8,917 nt of DNA, taken from positions 1-8,917 of the forward strand of contig CALGOD010000250.1 of NCBI GenBank assembly GCA_937957845.1, given 5' to 3'. Source of the stretch: an uncultured Nocardiopsis sp. Its GTDB lineage: Bacteria > Actinomycetota > Actinomycetes > Streptosporangiales > Streptosporangiaceae. The position numbers were made by a program, and so were the translations under genes. Position 1 is the stretch's first letter. Every line of letters begins with the position of its first letter. Below the pieces are notes generated by a model that worked only from the letters and a program-made list of their open reading frames with translations, made no database searches and had not been told where the DNA came from. Shown one piece after another: positions 1-5,866 of the stretch.

Positions 1-1362
1 GATCCGCCGGTCCGGCAACTGCTTGGGGGCGGCACGGTCCTCGACCCTTCGGCCGGATCGTTCGACCTGCTCGATCACGGTGACGTCGACCGCGGAGGAG
101 TTGACGAACAACGTGACCGACAGCAGCACTCCGATACCGACGGCCACCTGCACAGGCAGGAAGAGCACCGCCACGAACGTGGTGACGGCCGCCAGACGGG
201 GCAGCCGGCCCGCACGCCACACGGAGACGATCTCGGACGGGTTGACGCTGCTGACCCCCGCCACGATCAGCAGGGCTCCCAGCGAGGGCATGACCACCAC
301 GGACACCACCTCGGGGATGCCCACGACGATGACGGCCATCGAAACGCCGGAGAAGATCGCGGCCCACCGTCTACGGGCTCCGGCGAGGACACTGACCGCC
401 GTCCCGCTCAACGATCCGCCCACCGGCAGGCCCCCGAACAGCCCGGCGCCGAGATTCGCGGCTCCCTGCGCGACGAAGTCGCGAGAGGCGTTGCTACGCG
501 CCCCACCGGGATTGGGAACGGTCTTGCTGACACCCGCGCCCTGGACGAGGGCGATCAACGCTATCGAGAAGGCCCCTGTGACGACGTCGACCGAGAAGTC
601 GCCGATGTCGGGAAGCCGAGGCATCGGTAGACCGCCTTGGATCTCACCGACGTCCCGCACCATCGCCACATCGTCGACGGAGAGGAGGAGTACCACTGTG
701 GTGGGAACGGCGACCGCCACCAGGCTGGCGATCTTGTTCAGCGGGGTCGGGCGTAACCCCAGGACGAGAGCGAGGGCGAACCCCGCCACGGCGAGCGAGG
801 GAAGGTGGATCTGGTCCACGTTGCGGAGCAGGTCCAACGCCCGTGCCGTCGTGCCCTCCGCGGTGGACTCGAACCCGCTCACCGTGGGGAGCTGGCTGAG
901 GACGAGCAGCACGGCGATACCGGAGATGAACCCCGTCATGACCGAGAACGAGACGAAGTCGGTGAGCCGACCGAGGCGCAGCACCCCGAACAGGACGGCG
1001 ATGACGCCGGCCAGCATCACCGTGAGGAACAACGCGGAACCGTCGTCGGATGACGTGCCCGCCAGTGCCTGACCCGCGACGAGCGCGGTGGCGCTGGTGC
1101 TGTTGATCACCATCAGGCGACTGCTGGACAGCAACCCTCCCACGACGGGGCCCACCATGTTGGCGTAGAGCCCGAAGATCGGGTTCGTTCCCGCCAACAG
1201 ACCGTTCGCCAAGCCGTCGGGTATGGAACTGACCGTCACCGTCACCCCGGCCACCCCGTCGTGACGCAGGGTCGCGGGGCCCGGCGTCCTGCGGGAGGCG
1301 TACCTCACCGCCGATCGTAGGTAGCCGAGGCCGGGCAGGTTCGCAGCGGGCTTCTCAGTCAT
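1..1362 (-). CDS. SulP-family inorganic anion (sulfate) transporter, 3' end beyond the window
   Basis: This is a SulP/SLC26-type membrane carrier that moves sulfate or a related anion (bicarbonate, for example) across the cytoplasmic membrane. The frame is open from an ATG at 1362 to the left edge, giving the first 454 residues; the stop is outside the window. After a short cytosolic N-terminus (MTEKPAANLPGLGYLRSAVR), residues about 35-75 form the typical SulP entry segment, with IPDGLANGLLAG followed by NPIFGLYANMVGP. The family core is at about 275-325, with GARSNASRDFVAQGAANLGAG and then GGLPVGGSLSGTAVS. Hydrophobic helices continue to about residue 430. The last visible residues, KQLPDRR, look like the linker into the cytosolic STAS domain expected downstream. 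AAGG about nine bases before the ATG is a modest ribosome site. It is the third gene of the sulfatase-BASS-SulP series, 271 bases after the BASS stop, so it may also have its own promoter. Family assignment is firm; the substrate is inferred from the neighbours. Confidence 0.95.
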   Translation of the reverse strand, partial: MTEKPAANLPGLGYLRSAVRYASRRTPGPATLRHDGVAGVTVTVSSIPDGLANGLLAGTNPIFGLYANMVGPVVGGLLSSSRLMVINSTSATALVAGQALAGTSSDDGSALFLTVMLAGVIAVLFGVLRLGRLTDFVSFSVMTGFISGIAVLLVLSQLPTVSGFESTAEGTTARALDLLRNVDQIHLPSLAVAGFALALVLGLRPTPLNKIASLVAVAVPTTVVLLLSVDDVAMVRDVGEIQGGLPMPRLPDIGDFSVDVVTGAFSIALIALVQGAGVSKTVPNPGGARSNASRDFVAQGAANLGAGLFGGLPVGGSLSGTAVSVLAGARRRWAAIFSGVSMAVIVVGIPEVVSVVVMPSLGALLIVAGVSSVNPSEIVSVWRAGRLPRLAAVTTFVAVLFLPVQVAVGIGVLLSVTLFVNSSAVDVTVIEQVERSGRRVEDRAAPKQLPDRRI

Positions 1363-1633
1363 CGGTGCGAGCCTTGGGTCGTGCGGATGGAAGCGTCGGA
1401 AGCCTGGCCGCCGATGATCGTCCGAGATCCGTTCGGTCCTCCGAGCACGGCCGCGGGTCCGTAGCGGGCCGACAGGACGCTTGTCGGCGAACGCACGGTG
1501 CCCGTGGGGCCAGGACGGCAGTACCAGGCCGTCGGGCCGGGCCTGCGGCTCGAGCGGTCAGACGGTCGAACTCGGCGGTGATCGGTTCTCCCGGAACGGG
1601 CCCCACCGAATGCGCGGACGTGCGCGGGCACCC
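1363..1633. other. 271-base gap between the BASS and SulP genes, no supported gene
   Basis: Two minus-strand frames stay open here (1355-1606 and 1359-1637), but their translations are low-complexity Arg/Pro/Ala/Ser strings without recognisable motifs. This is the usual effect of GC-rich non-coding DNA. I found no convincing promoter or terminator hairpin. The gap is long for an actinomycete operon, so it could hold an internal promoter for the SulP gene or the remains of a lost gene. Confidence 0.5.
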
Positions 1634-2491
1634 TCACCGCGGCCGCCCGCCGCCACCGCTCCCGCTGCGAGAGAGCAGTCGGGCGGTGGGGAAGAGGATC
1701 GCCAGGCCGACAATGAAGCCGACGATGACCATGCTGATGGTGGCGGGGTCTTTCACGGCCTGGGAGGCGACGATGGTCGCGGCTGCGACATTGCGCTGAC
1801 CGGTACCGAGACCGAGGACCTCACGGTTGCGGTGGTCACCGCCGCCCATGAGGTACCCGAGCAGGAACGCGCCCGCGACGAGGAGCGCGGTCGCGACGAG
1901 CGCCCTCCAACCGATGCCCGTGATCGCGTCGAAGTGCGCGACCAGGGTGGTCAGCACCACCACGACCAGCGCGACGTTGGACAGGGGTCCCAGCAACGGT
2001 CGTATGCGCAGGGCCCCTTTCGGCCACAGGGTGTGTATGAGCAATCCCACCCCCAGCGGTATGAGCATGGTCATCAGGAGCGGTCGGGCGATGGCGTCCG
2101 CCGGCGCCGCGATTCCCGGCAGCAGCACCGGAACCACCAAGGGCATGTACAGGACGGTCACCGGCAGCACGAGGATGAGTAGCGTGGCGGTCAGGCCGCT
2201 GTCGGCGCCGGCGACCTCGCTCAGTTTGATGACGAACGGCGCCCCGGCGGCCACGGCGATCAGCACGAGGCCGACCTCCAGGGAACCCTCCAAAGGCACG
2301 ATCCGTAGGATCAGGAGCGCCAACGCCGGTACGAGCACGAAGTTCGACATCAACGCGCGCAGGACGTTGCGCGCGTGCCTCAGCGGCCCGACGACCTCAC
2401 CGAGGGTGTGGCCGAGCCCCACCGAGAACATGGAACTGGCCGCGAACACCACGATCGCGATGTCGAGCACCACCGTGAGAAACTCGAACAT
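1634..2491 (-). CDS. Bile acid:sodium symporter (BASS/SBF) family transporter
   Basis: This is a 285-residue polytopic membrane protein of the BASS fold, whose members couple sodium to uptake of organic anions. Characterised relatives carry bile acids, sulfated steroids, pyruvate or other carboxylates. The sequence is nearly all hydrophobic helices separated by short loops. Family hallmarks are SSMFSVGLGHTL (about 19-30), a proline-containing core helix FVLVPALALLILRIVP (51-66), AAGAPFVIKLSEVAG (81-95) and the late GLGTGQRNVAAATIVAS segment (227-243), which corresponds to the polar sodium/substrate region of the family. The C-terminus is a Ser/Gly/Arg tail. I chose the ATG at 2491 rather than the in-frame ATG at 2506 because GGAGG sits six bases before it. 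The gene follows the sulfatase stop by 38 bases, so co-transcription is likely. I infer that it imports the sulfate ester used by the sulfatase. It could instead handle an unrelated organic acid. Confidence 0.92.
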   Translation of the reverse strand: MFEFLTVVLDIAIVVFAASSMFSVGLGHTLGEVVGPLRHARNVLRALMSNFVLVPALALLILRIVPLEGSLEVGLVLIAVAAGAPFVIKLSEVAGADSGLTATLLILVLPVTVLYMPLVVPVLLPGIAAPADAIARPLLMTMLIPLGVGLLIHTLWPKGALRIRPLLGPLSNVALVVVVLTTLVAHFDAITGIGWRALVATALLVAGAFLLGYLMGGGDHRNREVLGLGTGQRNVAAATIVASQAVKDPATISMVIVGFIVGLAILFPTARLLSRSGSGGGGRPR

Positions 2492-2494
2492 GAT

Positions 2495-2502
2495 CCCCCT
2501 CC
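2495..2502 (-). promoter_or_regulatory. Ribosome binding site deciding the BASS start
   Basis: On the minus strand GGAGGGGG precedes ATC and then the ATG at 2491. It is a near-consensus Shine-Dalgarno sequence and is the strongest one seen in the window. The ATG 15 bases further upstream (2506) has no comparable sequence before it, so translation most likely begins at MFEFLTVV. Confidence 0.75.
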
Positions 2503-2529
2503 GCATGGGTCCGTGCCACGTGGGATCCC

Positions 2530-4884
2530 CTACTCCGTGACGAGGGCGGCCCGCATCCGCTCACCCTTGGTGATCTCGGTGTCGTAGTCGTGGGAACCCA
2601 CGGGAATGGCGATCTCCACCCAGTTCACCTCTCCGGTGAACTCGTGGACGGTGTAGTCCGAGGTGACCGAGGAACCCTGGTCACGGCCGATCTCGAAGGG
2701 CTCGTCCGAGGCGAAGGGCAACGGTTGGGTGTGCTCGACCCGGCCCTGGCCGACCTGCCGGTCGTCGACCAACAGACGTACCGTGCCGCCCTTGGCCACG
2801 CCCCCGCCGTCGTAGTCGAACTCCATCCGCAGATGGTGGGTGCCTTCGGGAAGAGGTTCGGTGCCTTCGACGTGGAAGCGGTCGACGCCGTAGAAGTTGT
2901 AGCAGTACACCGGACGGTTGTTCTTGGCGTAGAGCGCCCAGCCACCGGGGAGACCTCCCTGGGCCGCGATGACGCCCTCGCATCCGCCGGCGGGCACGAC
3001 GATCTCCGCCGTCACGTGGTGGGACTTGTTCTTGATGTTGATCACGGAGAACGCGTTCAGCCGGCCGATGCCGCGGTACAGCCGCTGCCGGTCACCACGG
3101 GCCAGGAGCGGACGTCCCGCACTGTCGGGATCGGCCCGTTCGGCGGCCCGGTCGTCGAGCGGGAGCACGTCGTACTTGGCCGCCTCGATCAGGAACAGAC
3201 GCTGCAACTCGGCGAGCTTCTCCGGCCGCTCGGCCGCCAGGTCGCGTGCCTGGGTCCAGTCGGTGGTCGTGTCGTAGAGCTCCCACACGTCCTCGTCGAA
3301 ATCGCGGTGAGGCCAGTCCGGCACCGGCGGTTCATGGGCGGTGACGGCGGTCCAGCCCTTGTGGTAGATGCCCCGGTTGCCGAGGATCTCGAAGTACTGC
3401 GTCTCGCGCCGCTCCGGTGCGTCCGCGGCGTCGAAGCTGTAGGCCATGCTGACACCGGCGACAGGCTGTTGGGTGACACCGTTGACGATCTGAGGTTCGG
3501 GAAGATCGGCGACCTCCAGACAGGTGGGCGCGAAGTCGATGACGTGGTGGAACTGATGGCGCGTCTCGCCCCGCGCCGTGATGCCACGCGGCCAGTGGAC
3601 GATCAGACCGTTGCGGCTGCCGCCCCAGTGCGACGCGATCCGCTTCGTCCACTGGTAGGGGGTGTCCATGGCGTGCGCCCAGCCGAGCGAGTACTGCGGA
3701 TACGACTCCGGGGTGCCGAACGTGTCGAGCTTGTCCCGGAGGAACTCCGGGGTCTCCACATGGGTCATACCGGTCATCGTCAGCGCCTCGTTCCAGGTGC
3801 CGTTCAACGTGCCCTCGCCCGAGGCGCCGTTGTCACCGGTGATGAGGAAGATGAGCGTGTTGTCGAGCTCCCCCAGTTGTTCGAGTCTTTCCACCACCTG
3901 CCCCAGACAGTGGTCGGTGTGTTCGAGGAAGGCCGCGTAGAGCTCCATCTGCCTGGTCAATACCGGCTTCATCTCATCGGGCATCCGCGACCACGCGGGG
4001 ATGCCCTCGGGGCGAGGGGTCAACTCACTGTCCTGTGGGATGATCCCGAGCTGTTTCTGCCGGGCGAAGGTCTCCTCCCGGACGGCGTCCCACCCCTGGT
4101 CGAATTCGCCGGCGTAACGGTCCCGCCAGTCCTCGGGCACGTGGATCGGGGCGTGCGTCGCACCCGGGGCGAAGTACAGGAAGAACGGCCTGTCCGGAGC
4201 GAGTGCCCGCTGCTGGCCCAACCAGCGTCGCGCCTTGGAGGCGAGGTCCTCACTGAGGTGGTAGCCCTCCTCCGGCGACCGGTCCGGCTCCACCGGAGTT
4301 GTGCCCTCGGTCAGGCTCGGATGGAACGGGCTGGTCTCCCCACCGATGAAACCGTAGAAGTACTCGAACCCGCTGCCCGTCGGCCAGCGGTCGAACGGGC
4401 CCATCGGACTCCACTCCCACGTCGGGACCTCGTGGCACTTGCCGAACTGGGAGGTGGAGTACCCGTTCAGACGCAGCACCTCCGCGATCGTCGCCGCGGT
4501 GTTGGGCCGCAGCGACGTGTACCCGGGCGCGGTCGTGGCCATGTCCGACACCGCGCCCATCCCCACCGAATGGTGGTTGCGCCCGGTCAACAGGGCCTGC
4601 CTGGTCGGAGAGCACATCGCCGTCGTGTGGAAACGGGTGTAGCGCAGACCGTTCGCGGCGAGCCGTTCGAACGTCGGCGTTCGACACGGACCGCCGAAGG
4701 CGCTGCTCGATCCGAACCCCGCGTCGTCGAGCAACACCAGCAGGATGTTCGGCGCACCCTCGGGAGGCCGTAGCGGCGTGATGGGTTTGAACGACAGGTC
4801 CTCCTGCTCCAGGCTGACCTCCGGCGTACCGGCCGGCCGCCGATCCGGAATGGGAAGGACCACGCGCTCGGGCTCTACGCTCAT
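2530..4884 (-). CDS. Large type I (formylglycine) arylsulfatase, cytosolic, about 784 aa
   Basis: This is a sulfatase of the alkaline-phosphatase superfamily that hydrolyses organic sulfate esters to an alcohol or phenol plus sulfate. The signature AMCSPTRQALLTG (89-101) contains Cys91, which would be oxidised to formylglycine, and Arg95. The remaining catalytic set is complete: Asp53-Asp54 in LLDDAGFG, Lys149 and His151 in GKCHE, His244 in ATHAP, Asp351-Asn352 in TGDNGA, and Lys414 in TKRIASHWGG. The last 200 or so residues form the extra beta-rich C-terminal domain. The length and layout match the roughly 787-residue mycobacterial sulfatases AtsA and AtsD. No signal peptide or membrane segment is present, so it should act in the cytosol and need its substrate imported. 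The ATG at 4884 has a G-run (GGGGG) four bases upstream. It is the first gene of the minus-strand series, ahead of the BASS and SulP genes. The formylglycine-generating enzyme is not in the window. The exact substrate cannot be read from the sequence. Confidence 0.96.
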   Translation of the reverse strand: MSVEPERVVLPIPDRRPAGTPEVSLEQEDLSFKPITPLRPPEGAPNILLVLLDDAGFGSSSAFGGPCRTPTFERLAANGLRYTRFHTTAMCSPTRQALLTGRNHHSVGMGAVSDMATTAPGYTSLRPNTAATIAEVLRLNGYSTSQFGKCHEVPTWEWSPMGPFDRWPTGSGFEYFYGFIGGETSPFHPSLTEGTTPVEPDRSPEEGYHLSEDLASKARRWLGQQRALAPDRPFFLYFAPGATHAPIHVPEDWRDRYAGEFDQGWDAVREETFARQKQLGIIPQDSELTPRPEGIPAWSRMPDEMKPVLTRQMELYAAFLEHTDHCLGQVVERLEQLGELDNTLIFLITGDNGASGEGTLNGTWNEALTMTGMTHVETPEFLRDKLDTFGTPESYPQYSLGWAHAMDTPYQWTKRIASHWGGSRNGLIVHWPRGITARGETRHQFHHVIDFAPTCLEVADLPEPQIVNGVTQQPVAGVSMAYSFDAADAPERRETQYFEILGNRGIYHKGWTAVTAHEPPVPDWPHRDFDEDVWELYDTTTDWTQARDLAAERPEKLAELQRLFLIEAAKYDVLPLDDRAAERADPDSAGRPLLARGDRQRLYRGIGRLNAFSVINIKNKSHHVTAEIVVPAGGCEGVIAAQGGLPGGWALYAKNNRPVYCYNFYGVDRFHVEGTEPLPEGTHHLRMEFDYDGGGVAKGGTVRLLVDDRQVGQGRVEHTQPLPFASDEPFEIGRDQGSSVTSDYTVHEFTGEVNWVEIAIPVGSHDYDTEITKGERMRAALVTE

Positions 4885-5160
4885 CTGACCCCCAACAAAA
4901 ATCGATCACCATGTCCGGTCGGGCATGGTGGTCTTCGCGGACGGCCCCTGAAGACGCCGTCGGTGCGGATGTGGTTTTTGCGACTACCCTCCGTCTACCT
5001 GCACAAACTCGGCGCTCGGCCGGTCCCGTTTCTGTGGGGCGACAACGCTCCTGGAACGGTTTTCGAGGGTTCTTCCAGCCCCGGAAGCGATGTCGTCGTA
5101 AGAGCCGTCCCGTCATCCCTGTGGTCCCTCGAGCGCGATGCCGAGTACGGTCGTCGGGTG
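4885..5160. other. Divergent intergenic region, sulfatase versus 142-aa gene
   Basis: These 276 bases separate the start of the minus-strand sulfatase from the plus-strand hypothetical gene and must carry promoters for both. The most marked element is the 24-bp dyad at 4907-4930. I did not find a pair of boxes close to the sigma-70 consensus on either strand. A plus-strand frame is open from a GTG at 4963 into the downstream gene, but its first 66 residues do not look like a conserved protein. Confidence 0.5.
4907..4930. promoter_or_regulatory. 24-bp near-palindrome, candidate operator of the sulfatase operon
   Basis: The half-sites are CACCATGTCCGG and TCGGGCATGGTG. Ten of twelve positions are complementary, including a perfect outer CACCATG/CATGGTG pair. 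The site lies 22 bases upstream of the sulfatase ATG, in the leader or promoter-proximal region. The size and symmetry fit a dimeric repressor such as a TetR, GntR or LacI-type protein. No regulator gene is in the window, so the cognate protein is unknown. Confidence 0.5.
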
Positions 5161-5589
5161 ATGTCGGTTACGCGACGCGATTGTCCGCTGCACGGAGCGG
5201 GGGTGGACCCCGCGGGTCTGGTCGGGCGCAGCGTGCGGCAGGTCATGGCCGCGTGGCACAGGCACGTTGACCAGGACGCGACCGACCCGATCGAGATCTG
5301 GCTCATCGACGACCTCGACGACACCATTCACCTGACGACCGGTTCCGACTGCTGCCTGATCGTGGATGACGCCGCACCCCACTCCGGTGACGACATGGGC
5401 GAACACGGCATCGTGAAGGTCGCACCATGGGCACATGAGTCGCCGTTCGCCCCTCATGTGGGAGAGCCCGTCGTCGCGGTGCATGAGAGGTTCGAAGCCG
5501 GCGCCGGCCGTGTCGGACTGGAGATCGTCTTCTCGACCGGCAGTGTCAAGTGTGCGAGTCGGCGCGAAGACCTGCGTCTGGTGGGCTGA
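5161..5589 (+). CDS. Conserved-looking hypothetical protein, 142 aa
   Basis: This is a small soluble protein that I do not recognise as a named family. The core, from about residue 20 to the end, looks like a genuine acidic beta-rich domain: IEIWLIDDLDDTIHLTTGSD, then CLIVDDAAPHSGDDMGEHG, SPFAPHVGEPVVAVHERF, and a final strand pair VGLEIVFSTGSVKCAS. The style (a value such as 'TGSD-CLIV', then 'DMG', then a closing beta hairpin) resembles uncharacterised actinomycete proteins known to me only as hypothetical. No signal peptide, membrane helix or catalytic motif is visible. I placed the start at the ATG at 5161, because the 66-residue extension back to the GTG at 4963 looks non-coding. A GTG at 5158 is equally possible, and neither has a strong ribosome site. 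It is divergent from the sulfatase and convergent with the membrane protein gene, so it appears monocistronic. No function is assigned. Confidence 0.6.
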   Translation: MSVTRRDCPLHGAGVDPAGLVGRSVRQVMAAWHRHVDQDATDPIEIWLIDDLDDTIHLTTGSDCCLIVDDAAPHSGDDMGEHGIVKVAPWAHESPFAPHVGEPVVAVHERFEAGAGRVGLEIVFSTGSVKCASRREDLRLVG

Positions 5590-5612
5590 TCGACGATGGG
5601 ACGCTCGTGGTC

Positions 5613-5717
5613 ATGGCCGGTGCGATCACTGAGGAGGAACTCCCGGGTCGGAAGCGGGATCACGATGAGTTCCGCGAGCAGGTCCGTGTCCGGGTGGAGC
5701 CCGCTTTCGCCGAGTGA
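5613..5717 (+). CDS. Doubtful short ORF, 34 aa, possible gene remnant
   Basis: The frame reads MAGAITEEELPGRKRDHDEF and then REQVRVRVEPAFAE to a TGA. It stays open upstream past the 5589 stop, with LIDDGTLVV before the ATG. The mixed charged/hydrophobic composition and GC-rich third positions look more protein-like than the surrounding shadows. However, there is no ribosome site before the ATG or the GTG at 5607, and I recognise no family. It may be the tail of a degraded gene or chance. The antisense frame is comparably open, which weakens the case. Confidence 0.2.
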   Translation: MAGAITEEELPGRKRDHDEFREQVRVRVEPAFAE

Positions 5718-5718
5718 A

Positions 5719-5754
5719 GACCTGGAAGGTCCCGCGTGACCGCCGCTCTCGGTC
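5719..5754. terminator. Pair of small stem-loops between convergent genes
   Basis: Two five-base-pair stems occur back to back, at 5719-5731 (three-base loop) and 5738-5754 (seven-base loop). Their position between convergent stop codons suggests a bidirectional transcription end. There is no U-tract, so intrinsic termination is uncertain. Confidence 0.25.
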
Positions 5755-5866
5755 GGTCGCCGTGATCGTGCCTCGCACGAATGACGGCAGGGCTCTGTGG
5801 GGCCCGGAACCCTGACCAGTGGCCGACGCCTACGCGCGCCGACGACTGCTGGAACGCGGTGCTCGA

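Larger units (their letters stand above)
5590..5866. other. Convergent intergenic region with small hairpins, no firm gene
   Basis: The plus-strand 142-aa gene ends at 5589 and the minus-strand membrane gene ends at 5867, so transcripts from both sides must stop here. Two small stem-loops are visible: GACCT-GGA-AGGTC at 5719-5731 and GACCG-N7-CGGTC at 5738-5754. Neither is followed by a T-run, so they are weak terminator candidates. The first part holds the doubtful short frame at 5613-5717. Confidence 0.45.

Noticed and set aside
23..1072. Long plus-strand open frame of 349 codons
   Set aside because: It is the antisense shadow of the SulP gene. The minus-strand frame carries the SulP motifs, while this translation is low-complexity Thr/Arg/Ser/Pro.
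1355..1637. Two overlapping minus-strand ORFs (83 and 92 codons) before the SulP gene
   Set aside because: Their composition is Arg/Pro/Ala/Ser-rich, no motif or ribosome site is present, and they overlap each other and the SulP start.
2590..4773. Plus-strand open frame of 727 codons opposite the sulfatase
   Set aside because: The minus strand encodes a full sulfatase with all catalytic residues. The plus-strand product is an Arg/Val/Gly-rich string without family features, as expected for an antisense frame in GC-rich DNA.
4250..5116. Minus-strand 288-codon frame overlapping the sulfatase start
   Set aside because: Most of it lies inside the sulfatase in another frame, and the remainder is unconserved leader DNA.
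4963..5160. N-terminal extension of the 142-aa protein to a GTG start
   Set aside because: The extra 66 residues lack conserved-looking structure and would occupy most of the divergent promoter region.
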